A stretch of 64,000 nucleotides of DNA from an uncultured Lachnospiraceae bacterium. GTDB lineage: Bacteria; Bacillota; Clostridia; Lachnospirales; Lachnospiraceae. The stretch is taken from assembly GCA_905197485.1 (NCBI GenBank), contig CAJJYZ010000005.1, positions 1 through 64,000 of the forward strand. Direction: 5' to 3'. Under the pieces are notes generated by a model. That model made no database searches. It worked only from the letters and a program-made list of their open reading frames with translations, and had not been told where the DNA came from. This document shows, one piece after another, positions 17,674 through 26,496 of the stretch; the stretch's first letter is position 1; each line of letters opens with the position of its first letter. Position numbers and translations under genes: made by a program.

Positions 17674-18888
17674 GTGGAGAAACAAACGAAAAGAAATATA
17701 GGACTTGTGTTGGCAGCGACAATGTTGTTATCTTTCTTACTTTTTATGCAGGAATGCAAAACGAGCCGGGTCAAGGAGCTGGAGCGTAATAGTTATGGAG
17801 AAGGAAAGAAAAAAGAAACGTTAGAAGTTACGGTCGGAGAGAAGAAACTGGATGATTCTTTTGAGGTAGAACTTGATGAGAGAGCTTATGGAAGAGAAGA
17901 ACTTCAGCAGGCTTTCAAAAAAGCGATGGAGGAGCTTCCGAAAATCATACTTGGTGAAAATGAAAGTCTTGACCGGGTGGAACACGATTTGAATCTTGTG
18001 ACGAAAATGCCGGAGCAGCCAATTGAAATTCAATGGGAATCAAACAGAAGAGAGATTGTTCATCCGACGGGGGAGATTCAGAAGGAAAATCTATCAGAAG
18101 AAGGCGACCTTGTAGAACTTCGCGGACTCCTTAACTATGGAGAAGAAGAGGCTCTCTATGTCGTAAATGTGATGGTATATCCAAAAACGCTGACTCCGAA
18201 AGAGGAACTGATAGAATCTGTTCGAGGCCTTGTATCTTCTTCGGAAGAGAAAAGCCGGCAGGAATCGGTGATGAAACTTCCGGAAAAGATAGATGGGAAG
18301 GCTATCACATGGGAACGGTCAAAAGAACATAGAAGTATCTGGATTCTGGTACTTGGTTTCGTCGCCGCCGTATTCGTGTGGATGCAGGAAAAACAAGAAA
18401 AACAAAAGAAAAAAGAAGCCTGGGAAAAACAGATGCGAATCGATTATCCTGAAATTGTGAATGGGATTGCGCTTCTTGTAGGGGCAGGTCTTACTGTGAA
18501 GAATGCATGGAAGAAGATGGTGGATAATTATGAGGAACAAAAAGAGGGAAAAAAGAAGAGGTTTGCGTATGAAGAGATGGCGCATACGCTTCGAGAAATG
18601 CAAGGTGGAATTACAGAGGCAGAAAGCTATGAACACTTTGGAAAGCGCATCGGGATTCCGGAGTATGTAAAACTTGGCACATTGCTTTCACAAAATTTAA
18701 GAAAAGGAACAAAGGGTTTGACGGAAATGCTTACAAAAGAAGCGGGACAGGCTTATGAAGAACGACGCCAGACTGCAAAGAAGCAAGGGGAAGAAATCAG
18801 TACCAAGCTGCTCTTGCCTATGAGCCTGATGTTGATTGTTGTACTGGTCATTGTCATCGTTCCGGCATTTCTATCTATTTCATTGTAG
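17674..18888 (+). CDS. tadC: TadC-like inner membrane platform protein with long periplasmic-type insert
   Basis: A 404-residue protein with an N-terminal TM (IGLVLAATMLLSFLLF), a hydrophilic domain of about 190 residues, a second TM near WILVLGFVAAVFVW and a C-terminal GspF-like cytoplasmic region ending in the TM LLLPMSLMLIVVLVIVIVPAFL. It pairs with TadB. The GTG at 17674, one base after the tadB stop and with GAGG six bases upstream, is preferred over TTG at 17662. The extended extracytoplasmic domain is typical of clostridial Tad loci. Confidence 0.8.
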   Translation: MEKQTKRNIGLVLAATMLLSFLLFMQECKTSRVKELERNSYGEGKKKETLEVTVGEKKLDDSFEVELDERAYGREELQQAFKKAMEELPKIILGENESLDRVEHDLNLVTKMPEQPIEIQWESNRREIVHPTGEIQKENLSEEGDLVELRGLLNYGEEEALYVVNVMVYPKTLTPKEELIESVRGLVSSSEEKSRQESVMKLPEKIDGKAITWERSKEHRSIWILVLGFVAAVFVWMQEKQEKQKKKEAWEKQMRIDYPEIVNGIALLVGAGLTVKNAWKKMVDNYEEQKEGKKKRFAYEEMAHTLREMQGGITEAESYEHFGKRIGIPEYVKLGTLLSQNLRKGTKGLTEMLTKEAGQAYEERRQTAKKQGEEISTKLLLPMSLMLIVVLVIVIVPAFLSISL

Positions 18889-18899
18889 GAGGTCATGGT

Positions 18900-19076
18900 A
18901 TGAAGAGAATCAAAATGTTTTTGCAGACATTAAAAGATGACCGGGGAATCGGAGTCGTAGAAGTGATTTTAATTCTGGTCGTTTTGATTGGACTTGTTAT
19001 TATTTTTAAAACACAGCTTACAGATATTGTGAATTCTATTTTTGAAAAGATTGTAAGCGAGAGTTCAGGAATCTAA
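18900..19076 (+). CDS. flp: Flp-type pilin precursor
   Basis: A 58-residue protein with the class IVb prepilin layout: a short basic N-terminus (MKRIKMFLQTLKDDRG), then IGVVEVILILVVLIGLVIIF, where the Glu after the cleavage site is conserved, and a short C-terminal helix. It is the main subunit of the Tad pilus after cleavage by the A24 peptidase encoded at 21344. AGGAGG lies 8 bases before the ATG. It is too short to be picked up by simple size-cutoff gene finding. Confidence 0.85.
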   Translation: MKRIKMFLQTLKDDRGIGVVEVILILVVLIGLVIIFKTQLTDIVNSIFEKIVSESSGI

Positions 19077-19088
19077 GAGGGATAGTAT

Positions 19089-20447
19089 ATGAAAAAAGGA
19101 GAGGTGACAGCATTCTTGAGCTTGATTTTTATCCTCCTAATGTCTGTTGTGGCATCTGTAGTAGAAAGCGCTTCCATGCAGGTGTTAAAAAATAGAAAAC
19201 GAGGAGATATGGATAGAGCTTTGGAAAGCGTATTCGCAGAATATCAGAAAGATTTGTTGGAAGATTTTGAGATTTTTTCGTTGGAAGGAACGTATGAAAC
19301 AGGAAACTTCAGCGAAGAAAATGTGACAAAACGACTTGAGACATATGGCGTACGGGATGCCGAACAGACGGTGGAGAAGATACAGTTTTTGACAGATGAG
19401 CAAGGCCGCCCATTTCGGGAACAAGTGATAGCTTATATGAAACAGAAGATGGGAATCTCGCAGTTGGAGGAACTGGCCGGATTGACGGGGCAATGGGAGA
19501 ATCAATCTGGGAAAACAGAAGCGTATGAGCAAGAAGGAACAGATGTGGGAAAGGATTTGGAATCATCCTTGCAGGAGTCAGGGCAGTCTTTGCCGGAAGA
19601 AGGAAATCCATTGAATTTGATAGAAGCGATTCAAAAAGCGGGACTTGTCAATATCGTAATGAGAGGAAAAGAGGTATCAGGTCAATCGGTATCAGAAGCA
19701 GAATTGCTGTCTCACCGCTCCTTGCAAAAAGGGAAAGGAGAATTCAAAGTGAGGGATGATACAGAAGGAATGACGTCCAATCTTTACTTTGCATCATATC
19801 TGATAGAAAAGTTTCACGCGGCAGATGAATTGTCGGATGAGGGAAAACTGTCCTATGAGTTGGAATATATTTTAAATGGGAGTGGGAGTGACAGGGAGAA
19901 TCTGGAGGCGGTTCTTAGAAAGTTGTCGCTGATTCGTCTGGCGGCAAATTACGGATATCTTCTGACTGATGCAGAGAAAAAAGCAGAGGCAGAGGCGATG
20001 GCTCTCGTATTGGCAGGAATCATTGCCTTACCTGCGATTGCGGAATTAATTAAGCAGGCAATACTTCTCGCCTGGGCGTATGGAGAAAGTATTATGGACT
20101 TGCGAACTCTTTTATCCGGAGGAAGAATCTCTCTGATTAAGACGAAAGAAGAATGGCAGTTGTCGTTATCGAATCTTTTGAAGCTGAGGAAAGAAGATGA
20201 CCCGGGGGATGGGAAGGATGCGAAAGAAGGATTGAGTTATAAAGAATATCTGAGAATGCTTCTTATATTCGAAAATCAGGAAGAATGTACGATGAGGTCT
20301 CTTGGAGCAGCAGAATTGCGGATGAAGAAGAAAGCAGGAGAATTTTTTCAAGCCGATTATTGTATCAGTAAGCTAAGGATAAGAACCAATTGTAAGATAA
20401 GAAGAAAGATATTTTATACATTTTCAACTGAGTATGGATATCAATAA
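19089..20447 (+). CDS. DUF5702 domain protein of the Tad locus
   Basis: A 452-residue protein with one N-terminal TM (VTAFLSLIFILLMSVVASVVESASMQ) and a long hydrophilic exterior. The start GEVTAFLSLIFILLMS and the following SASMQVLKNRKRGDMDRALES are the DUF5702/TadG-like signature found beside clostridial Tad genes. It is probably a minor surface pilus component. A hydrophobic stretch near residue 305 (AMALVLAGIIALPAIAELI) may be a second membrane or buried helix. The middle is rich in Gln/Glu and low complexity. Confidence 0.78.
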   Translation: MKKGEVTAFLSLIFILLMSVVASVVESASMQVLKNRKRGDMDRALESVFAEYQKDLLEDFEIFSLEGTYETGNFSEENVTKRLETYGVRDAEQTVEKIQFLTDEQGRPFREQVIAYMKQKMGISQLEELAGLTGQWENQSGKTEAYEQEGTDVGKDLESSLQESGQSLPEEGNPLNLIEAIQKAGLVNIVMRGKEVSGQSVSEAELLSHRSLQKGKGEFKVRDDTEGMTSNLYFASYLIEKFHAADELSDEGKLSYELEYILNGSGSDRENLEAVLRKLSLIRLAANYGYLLTDAEKKAEAEAMALVLAGIIALPAIAELIKQAILLAWAYGESIMDLRTLLSGGRISLIKTKEEWQLSLSNLLKLRKEDDPGDGKDAKEGLSYKEYLRMLLIFENQEECTMRSLGAAELRMKKKAGEFFQADYCISKLRIRTNCKIRRKIFYTFSTEYGYQ

Positions 20448-20564
20448 GAAAAGAGGTGAGCAAGGATGTCCTTTCAAATTTTTCATTTCCAACCAACATG
20501 CAAAGAAAAACTATCTGAGAACGTACGCAAAGATAATCCCTTAAGAAAGGAGGAAGACTCTGCT

Positions 20565-21356
20565 ATGACACAATCAATATCATCTTTCCCAGAAGATGAG
20601 GAAGGGGCATCCTTGCTCCCCTCTTTTTCTGGAAGTATCTCTATAGAGGCAGCGTTTGTGACGCCGATTTTTTTCTTGGCAGTCTGTTGCCTGTGCTATC
20701 TGCTGGAAGTCATGTCTGTTCAGTCTTATGTGCGAAGCGCCCTGCATGATGCAGGAAGGGAACTTGCAAAAGAAACTTATATGATACCAATGGTTTCCCC
20801 TTCCAAAATAGAAGACGATATGGTGAAAAATATCGGAGCAGACAGGCTGAATCGAAGCATTATAAAAGATGGAAGCAACGGATTAGATGCCAGCGGTACG
20901 GTTGTGATTCCAGGGAATGGAAAGATTCAGATGCATGTAAAATACGAAATTATTCTTCCGATTTCCATGTTTGGAACACTTACGATGGAGTGTGAAGATG
21001 GATTCTCTATGAAAGGATGGAATGGATATGGCGGAGATGGGCTGTTTACCCCGAGGGAAGATATCGTATATATAACGGAAACAGGCGTGGTCTATCATAA
21101 AGATTATAATTGCACATATTTAGATTTATCGATTCAAATGGTTTCCAAGAGCAGCATTGGTTCCTTGCGAAACCAAAACGGGGAAAAATATCATGCCTGT
21201 GAACGGTGTGGAGGAGCAGGAGATAAAGTTTATATTACCGGACAAGGAAACCGATATCACAGTTCTCTTGGATGCAGCGGGCTGAAAAGAAAAGTATATG
21301 CGGTTCCGGTATCGGAAGTTTTAGGAAAAGGAGCGTGCTCGAGATGTGGGTCATAG
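20565..21356 (+). CDS. TadE-like pseudopilin with duplicated Cys/His C-terminal repeats
   Basis: A 263-residue pseudopilin from the ATG at 20565, which has AAAGGAGG at 11 bases; an ATG at 20466 would add 33 residues with a weaker site. The prepilin motif is SGSISIEAAFVTPIFFLAV. The C-terminal part holds two repeats of the form VYIT-x-GxxYH...C...L followed by C-x2-C (HACERCG and CSRCG), which look like metal-binding knuckles. It is probably a minor pilin placed at the tip or base. Its end overlaps the peptidase gene by 13 bases. Confidence 0.78.
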   Translation: MTQSISSFPEDEEGASLLPSFSGSISIEAAFVTPIFFLAVCCLCYLLEVMSVQSYVRSALHDAGRELAKETYMIPMVSPSKIEDDMVKNIGADRLNRSIIKDGSNGLDASGTVVIPGNGKIQMHVKYEIILPISMFGTLTMECEDGFSMKGWNGYGGDGLFTPREDIVYITETGVVYHKDYNCTYLDLSIQMVSKSSIGSLRNQNGEKYHACERCGGAGDKVYITGQGNRYHSSLGCSGLKRKVYAVPVSEVLGKGACSRCGS

Positions 21357-21748
21357 TATTTTTACTGATTTGTACAGTGATAGATATGAAAACAAGAAAG
21401 TTGCCGATATGGTTTCTATCGGTCGGGACAATTTTAGCGGTGATTTTTCGGATTTTAAACTGGGGGCAGGATACAGCCGTCTGGATTGGAGGAATTTTGA
21501 TTGGAGCCGCATTTCTTCTGTTGAGCAGATGTACGAAAGAAGAGTTTGGATACGGAGATAGCTGGATGATTTTGATTCTTGGAATTAGTCTGGGATTGTG
21601 GGACGTGTTATTACTGCTTGGTATTGCGCTGACCTGCTCCGGATTTGTGGCACTTATTCTTTTGAAGAGAGAATGTTGGTCGAGGAAAGTGTCGTTTCCA
21701 TTTGTCCCATTTCTAATGTTGGGATATGTAGGGGTGTTGTATTTGTGA
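21344..21748 (+). CDS. tadV: A24 prepilin peptidase (TadV/CpaA type)
   Basis: A 134-residue multi-pass membrane aspartic protease. The two catalytic Asp are in CTVIDMKTRKLP and in GYGD (EEFGYGDSWM). It cleaves Flp and the TadE-like pseudopilins. The frame is open to 21272, but the ATG at 21344 has AAAAGGAG at a proper distance. It overlaps the genes on both sides by a few bases. Confidence 0.85.
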   Translation: MWVIVFLLICTVIDMKTRKLPIWFLSVGTILAVIFRILNWGQDTAVWIGGILIGAAFLLLSRCTKEEFGYGDSWMILILGISLGLWDVLLLLGIALTCSGFVALILLKRECWSRKVSFPFVPFLMLGYVGVLYL

Positions 21749-22164
21749 AAAAAGTAAAAGGAAGTGCAACGGTAGAGCTGGCATATATGATGCCGATAAT
21801 ATTTCTTGCATTTATTACGACAATTTATATCATTTTTTATTTTCATGATAAAAATATTTTGATTGGAGCAGCATATGAAACTGCTGTAGTGGGGGCGCAG
21901 AAGGTGCGATGGGATGAAGAAGATGTAGAAGGAGAGATGGAAAAACTGTTTCGGGAACGTGTACGGGGGAAATTTATCTTTTTCTCACGCGCATCTGTAG
22001 AGATTGAAGTTAGTAAAGAAATGGTCAGCGTTGAAGCGAGGGCATCTAAGCGCAGGATGAGCATGAGTGCAAGACAAAAGGTGACGATTACGGAGCCGGA
22101 ACAGCATATTAGGGAGTTAAGAAAGGTTCAAAATGCATGGAAACAAAATACAAACGAGGATTAG
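21745..22164 (+). CDS. TadE-like pseudopilin
   Basis: A 139-residue protein starting at GTG 21745, whose GTGA overlaps the stop of the peptidase. The sequence KKVKGSATVELAYMMPIIFLAFITTIYIIFYF gives the G|SATVE cleavage motif and the hydrophobic helix, followed by an amphipathic tail. The open frame upstream to 21598 lies inside the peptidase gene and is not family-like. It is likely a minor pilin. Confidence 0.8.
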   Translation: MKKVKGSATVELAYMMPIIFLAFITTIYIIFYFHDKNILIGAAYETAVVGAQKVRWDEEDVEGEMEKLFRERVRGKFIFFSRASVEIEVSKEMVSVEARASKRRMSMSARQKVTITEPEQHIRELRKVQNAWKQNTNED

Positions 22165-22832
22165 ACCATACATATCTGATATTGGAATTGCCTCTTCTTT
22201 ATGAAGAGGACTATCAAATGAAGATGATGCAGGCAAATCGGATTGAAGGGCTGCTCGCAGCGGCGGGGCAGGGCGTAGACGGAAAGAGTCAATATTTCTA
22301 TGAAATCAGCGGGAAAACGTCACTTCGTTCCCTCTATGAAAAGTTGGAAATATCAGGAGATGAGTTGGAAACTCTTCTTTCTCAAATCTTAAGAACGGTA
22401 CATAATGTAAGAAAATATTTGTTAGATGCAGGAAAGATTTTACTCGACCCGGAATACATTTTTTTCGAAGATGGGAAATATGAATTTTGTTATCTTCCGG
22501 TAAAGGAGACGGACTTATGTAAGGAGTTCCATAAGCTTACAGAATACTTCGTGAGCAGAGTCAGCCATAGAGATAAGAAAGGAATCCGCATCGCTTATCA
22601 GCTTCATAAGGCGACAATGGAAGAAAACTATAATTTGGAAAAAATGCTGGAAAAGATAAAGCGAAAAAAGGAAAAGAAAAAGTCTTATGAAATACCGGAA
22701 GTCATTATTACCGACATAGATTACGAAAAAGAAGAGAGTGAAAAGGAAAAGCAGATTGTTCTGAGGGAGCATTCGTTTCTAGGGAAAAAACGGAGGGAAG
22801 GAAAGTGGGGAGATTGGGCAGAAAAGTTGTAA
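22137..22832 (+). CDS. DUF6382 domain protein of the Tad locus, without FHA domain
   Basis: A 231-residue cytoplasmic protein. The N-terminal two thirds (LDHTYLILELP ... ILLDPEYIFFEDGKYEFCYLP ... LTEYFVSRVSHRDKKGI) match DUF6382, which usually precedes an FHA phosphopeptide-binding domain in clostridial Tad operons. Here the protein ends after a charged Lys/Glu-rich coil, so the FHA part is missing. Last gene of the tad cluster; it overlaps the TadE-like gene by 28 bases. Confidence 0.72.
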   Translation: METKYKRGLDHTYLILELPLLYEEDYQMKMMQANRIEGLLAAAGQGVDGKSQYFYEISGKTSLRSLYEKLEISGDELETLLSQILRTVHNVRKYLLDAGKILLDPEYIFFEDGKYEFCYLPVKETDLCKEFHKLTEYFVSRVSHRDKKGIRIAYQLHKATMEENYNLEKMLEKIKRKKEKKKSYEIPEVIITDIDYEKEESEKEKQIVLREHSFLGKKRREGKWGDWAEKL

Positions 22833-22879
22833 AAAAGAGGAAATTATCCTATAATAAAAAGCAATAGGAGGAAAAAACC

Positions 22880-23491
22880 ATGCATCAAATGAAAAAGCCT
22901 GTGATTACAATTGCACTTGTTGTTATCAATGTTTTGGTCTTTGTGTGGCTGTCTTTTTTCGGAATGACAGAAGATGGGGGCTATATGCTGCAACATGGAG
23001 CAATGTATCTTCCGCTTGTGATAGAAAAAGGAGAATATTATCGTCTCATCACCTGTATTTTTCTTCACTTTGGATTTCAGCATCTGATGAATAATATGAT
23101 GATGCTATTCTTTCTCGGAAGTGTTTTGGAGAATGAGATGGGGAGATGGAAGTACATGATTCTTTATCTGATGAGTGGAGTTGGCGGAAATTTATTATCG
23201 GCATGGTACGACTTACAAACGGGAGACTATCTGATATCTGCCGGAGCTTCTGGAGCCATCTTTGGAATTATCGGAGCCTTGCTTTTGATTGCCTTGAGAA
23301 ATCATGGAAGGATTGGAAATCTAAGCAGTAAAGGAATGCTGTTTATGGTGGTATGCAGCCTTTATCATGGTTTTTCAAGCACCGGAATTGATAATATGGC
23401 ACATATCGGCGGAATGCTGACCGGATTTTTCCTGGCAGTGATTTTCTATCGGAAGCATAATCGTAAACGTCGTATTCCGGAAGGGAACTGA
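22880..23491 (+). CDS. Rhomboid family intramembrane serine protease
   Basis: A 203-residue protein with six hydrophobic segments. The nucleophile motif is SAGASGAIFG, the catalytic His is in DNMAHIGGMLTGF, and FLHFGFQHLMNNM is the conserved loop-helix. It cleaves membrane proteins within the bilayer; the substrate is unknown. AGGAGG precedes the ATG. Its last 117 bases overlap the end of the convergent histidine kinase gene. Confidence 0.9.
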   Translation: MHQMKKPVITIALVVINVLVFVWLSFFGMTEDGGYMLQHGAMYLPLVIEKGEYYRLITCIFLHFGFQHLMNNMMMLFFLGSVLENEMGRWKYMILYLMSGVGGNLLSAWYDLQTGDYLISAGASGAIFGIIGALLLIALRNHGRIGNLSSKGMLFMVVCSLYHGFSSTGIDNMAHIGGMLTGFFLAVIFYRKHNRKRRIPEGN

Positions 23492-24169
23492 TGTTACGGA
23501 TATGGTACCTTTGTGAGCTTCCACGATTGATTTTACAATCGGAAGTCCCAGTCCGGTGCCATGTTCTTTATAAGTAATAAAAGGATTAAAAATATCGGAT
23601 AAGTGTGATTGGGAAATTCCACAACCGTTATCACTGATTTTCACAATAAGGTGTTGGGAATCCTGAGCAGCATGCAGATGTATTTTTCCTTTGTAAGAAG
23701 TGGCTTCCAGAGCGTTTCTTAGAAGATTCGAGAAAAGTTGTCGAAGCTTCGAGGAATCTCCTGTGATAGGGGAAAGATGTTGGTCGATTTTCGATGTAAA
23801 TTGCATCAAAGTATCAGCAAAGGAAGCTGCGAATGATAAGGCAATATGGTTTAGAAAATCGGAAGTTTCGATGCGTCGATTTTGAATGCGCCGCCCGTTA
23901 TTGTATAGGGAAAGGTCCTCCAGAAGTTTTTCCATAAAGTCAATATCTTCCATCGCGTCTATCCAATGTGCATAATTAGAGACCTCCGGATGCTGTTTTT
24001 CTATGAGTTGCAGAGTTCCGGATAATGCAGTGAGTGGATTGCGTATTTCATGGCTGATTTGGCTCAAAGTAAATTGATGGGAATCCAGTAACTTTTGAAT
24101 TAAAATATGGTTGTGGGAATTTTCTTCCATGAGTTTATGTAATTGTTGTGTGTCTTGTAATGTAAACAT
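23375..24169 (-). CDS. Soluble histidine kinase
   Basis: A 264-residue kinase without TM segments. The phosphoacceptor is in the H-box SQISHEIRNPLTALSG. The HATPase parts are QLFSNLLRNALEA (N-box), ISDNGCGI (G1) and HGTGLGLPIVKSI (G2). Its organisation resembles sporulation-type or KinB-like kinases. No response regulator is adjacent, so it is an orphan kinase. AGGAGG precedes the ATG. About 39 C-terminal codons overlap the rhomboid gene on the other strand. Confidence 0.85.
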   Translation of the reverse strand: MFTLQDTQQLHKLMEENSHNHILIQKLLDSHQFTLSQISHEIRNPLTALSGTLQLIEKQHPEVSNYAHWIDAMEDIDFMEKLLEDLSLYNNGRRIQNRRIETSDFLNHIALSFAASFADTLMQFTSKIDQHLSPITGDSSKLRQLFSNLLRNALEATSYKGKIHLHAAQDSQHLIVKISDNGCGISQSHLSDIFNPFITYKEHGTGLGLPIVKSIVEAHKGTISVTSVPFRNTTFTIMLPIENHCQEKSGQHSADMCHIINSGA

Positions 24170-24267
24170 AATAAATCCTCCTTTGGAAAGTGTAGCATTA
24201 CAAACTTACGGATTCAATAAAAATAAGGAACGAAATTTCGACAAAAAGAGAGAAAAGGAGAAAAAAT

Positions 24268-24675
24268 ATGAGAGACGAAAACTGTATTTTCTGTAAAATT
24301 GCAAATGGAGAGATTCCGGCAGCGACACTCTATGAGGATGAAGATTTTCGCGTAATCCTGGACTTGGGTCCTGCGTCAAAAGGACATGCGCTGATTCTTC
24401 CGAAAGAGCATTATGCGAATCTGTATGAATTGGATGATGAGGTGGCAAAGAAAGTGCTTGTTCTTGCTAAGAAAATGATTACAAAGCTGACCGATGTATT
24501 AGGATGTGACGGATATAACCTCGTACAGAATAATGGGGAAGCTGCAGGGCAGACGGTACACCATTTCCATATGCATCTGATTCCAAGATATGAAGGAGAC
24601 CAGGTAGGAATCACTTGGGAACCGGGAACACTGAGCGAGGAAGATAAAGAAGAGATTTTGACAAAAATGAAATAG
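24268..24675 (+). CDS. HIT family nucleotide hydrolase (HinT-like)
   Basis: A 135-residue protein with the histidine triad HHFHMH (residues 98-103) and the N-terminal CIFCKIANGEIP signature. It hydrolyses purine nucleoside phosphoramidates. The length is slightly above the minimal HinT size. AAAAGGAG lies upstream. A single gene with no operon partner. Confidence 0.92.
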   Translation: MRDENCIFCKIANGEIPAATLYEDEDFRVILDLGPASKGHALILPKEHYANLYELDDEVAKKVLVLAKKMITKLTDVLGCDGYNLVQNNGEAAGQTVHHFHMHLIPRYEGDQVGITWEPGTLSEEDKEEILTKMK

Positions 24676-24721
24676 TTATGTCTGCTCAAAACAAAAGAAG
24701 AAATAGGAAAATAAGAGTAAA

Positions 24722-25267
24722 ATGAGAATATGTGGAATAGAAAAATTCGATAGCATATATGAGGGATACTATAAGAAAGTATTTATAGCAGCATTTGGTT
24801 ATATGAAAGACCGTTACCTTGCAGAAGAGGTTTTTCAAGAAACATTTTTAGAATTGTATACGAGGATTGATGAGGTTCAAAAAGAAACGGCAGAGAATTG
24901 GTTATTGACGGTTGTAAAGCATAAGGCGTTGAATCGGCTAAAGCAAATGGCGTTTGAAGAAAAGAAAGTTGGATATTATGAGGCGGATATCGATGCGATT
25001 GCAAGTGACAATTATGGTAATCTTCAGATTGTTGAAAAGAATAGGGATTGTATCAATCTAAGCGAGGAAATATTTGACGAATTATATCAGGAAAATGCGA
25101 CGTGGTATAAAGCGGTTGTAAGAGTGTATTGCTTTGGAAAATCGCAGAGAGATGTGGCAAAAGAAATGGGAATGAAAATCGGAACATTTCATGCCATGCT
25201 ATTTCGGGCAAGGGGATGGATAAAAAGACATTACGGAAAGCAGTATGATGATTTGTTTGATTCGTAG
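24722..25267 (+). CDS. Sigma-70 family (ECF-like) RNA polymerase sigma factor
   Basis: A 181-residue sigma factor with region 2 (YLAEEVFQETFLELYTRID) and region 4 (GKSQRDVAKEMGMKIGTFHAMLFRARGWIKR). The likely membrane anti-sigma partner (DUF4367, 26497) is not directly downstream; murG in reverse orientation lies between them. The Shine-Dalgarno is weak. Its regulon is unknown. Confidence 0.8.
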   Translation: MRICGIEKFDSIYEGYYKKVFIAAFGYMKDRYLAEEVFQETFLELYTRIDEVQKETAENWLLTVVKHKALNRLKQMAFEEKKVGYYEADIDAIASDNYGNLQIVEKNRDCINLSEEIFDELYQENATWYKAVVRVYCFGKSQRDVAKEMGMKIGTFHAMLFRARGWIKRHYGKQYDDLFDS

Positions 25268-25291
25268 TATTGAGAGAAGTTCAGGTAAAGA

Positions 25292-25326
25292 AGAAATAGA
25301 ATGTGCAGTTTGCACATTCTATTTCT
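25292..25326. terminator. 16-bp hairpin, bidirectional terminator
   Basis: AGAAATAGAATGTGCA pairs perfectly with TGCACATTCTATTTCT around a GTT loop, between the converging sigma factor and murG genes. Confidence 0.8.
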
Positions 25327-25339
25327 AAACGAAAGCCGA

Positions 25340-26404
25340 TTATTTTGCGGCGTTTTCGATGAGGGTAATAATCGTATCAATTGAGTTTTGTTGTCCGGAT
25401 TGGCTCATAGCTTGAATATAAGTCTCACGATTATTGTAAAGTTCTCGAATTGCGGCAAGAAGCTTATCGTTGGTAAGTTCTTCCTCTTCGATTACAACGC
25501 TAAAGCCTTGACGCTCGAAGGAACGGGCATTCAGAATCTGGTCCCCACGACTTGCGCTGGCGGAAAGCGGAATTAAAAGATTTGGTTTGCGAAGCGCCGC
25601 AATTTCACAGATTGCATTTGCTCCGGCACGCGAGATAATGACATCTGTAAGAGCGAACATATCTTTTAATTCATCCTGGATGTATTCAAATTGTACATAG
25701 CCTTTGACGTCTTTCAGGGATTCATCGGTCTTGCCTTTTCCGCATAAGTGAATGACTTGAAAGTCTTTCAGAAGCTCCGGGAGGATAGCTCGCACTGCTT
25801 CGTTCACAGCGACAGAACCGAGGCTTCCTCCGATAATCAGGATAACCGGTTTATCCGCGGTGAATCCGCAGAAGTTAAGCGCTGCAATTTTGTTGCCGGA
25901 CAGCAGTTCCTGACGAATCGGAGAGCCGGTTAATACTGCTTTTTCCTTCGGAAGATGTTCTAAAGTCTCCGGGAAATTGCAACATACTTTTGTTGCAGAA
26001 GGAATGGAAAGTTTATTTGCAAGTCCGGGCGTCATATCGGATTCGTGAATAATGGTTGGTACGTGACGGCGTTTTCCTGCCATCACAACCGGCACAGATA
26101 CGAAACCGCCCTTGGAAAAGATAACGTCTGGTTTTAATGTTTTTATTAATTTATCGGCTTCGGCAAGTCCCTTGATGATACGGAATGGGTCTGTAAAGTT
26201 TTTCAAACTGAAATAACGGCGAAGTTTTCCGGATGAGATTCCATGATAAGGAATTCCAAACTGTTCAATCAGTTCTTTTTCAATGCCTTCATAAGAGCCG
26301 ATATAGTGAATGTCATAATTCAGTTCTTTTAAACGTGGTAATAAAGCAATGTTAGGGGTTACGTGACCAGCAGTTCCGCCCCCTGTAAGTATAATTCGTT
26401 TCAT
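25340..26404 (-). CDS. murG: UDP-GlcNAc:lipid I GlcNAc transferase MurG
   Basis: A 354-residue peripheral membrane GT28 glycosyltransferase making lipid II. Motifs are the N-terminal glycine loop TGGGTAGHVTPN, SKGGFVSVPVVMAG, HESDMTPGLANKL, IIGGSLGSVAVN and ISRAGANAICEIAALRKPNLLIPL. It is not in a dcw cluster here but alone, between a sigma factor and a DUF4367 gene. The ATG has GGAGG upstream on its strand. Confidence 0.95.
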   Translation of the reverse strand: MKRIILTGGGTAGHVTPNIALLPRLKELNYDIHYIGSYEGIEKELIEQFGIPYHGISSGKLRRYFSLKNFTDPFRIIKGLAEADKLIKTLKPDVIFSKGGFVSVPVVMAGKRRHVPTIIHESDMTPGLANKLSIPSATKVCCNFPETLEHLPKEKAVLTGSPIRQELLSGNKIAALNFCGFTADKPVILIIGGSLGSVAVNEAVRAILPELLKDFQVIHLCGKGKTDESLKDVKGYVQFEYIQDELKDMFALTDVIISRAGANAICEIAALRKPNLLIPLSASASRGDQILNARSFERQGFSVVIEEEELTNDKLLAAIRELYNNRETYIQAMSQSGQQNSIDTIITLIENAAK

Positions 26405-26496
26405 AATATTCCTCCGAAATTCAATCTCTATGATTAATCATAAACAGATTTGAAATAAAGGTCAAGGGAAATGAAACAGAAGATGAGGTTTTAAGG

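Noticed and set aside
21598..21744. N-terminal extension of the second TadE-like protein
   Set aside because: Lies inside the peptidase gene in another frame and is not family-like; the GTG with GTGA overlap fits operon style.
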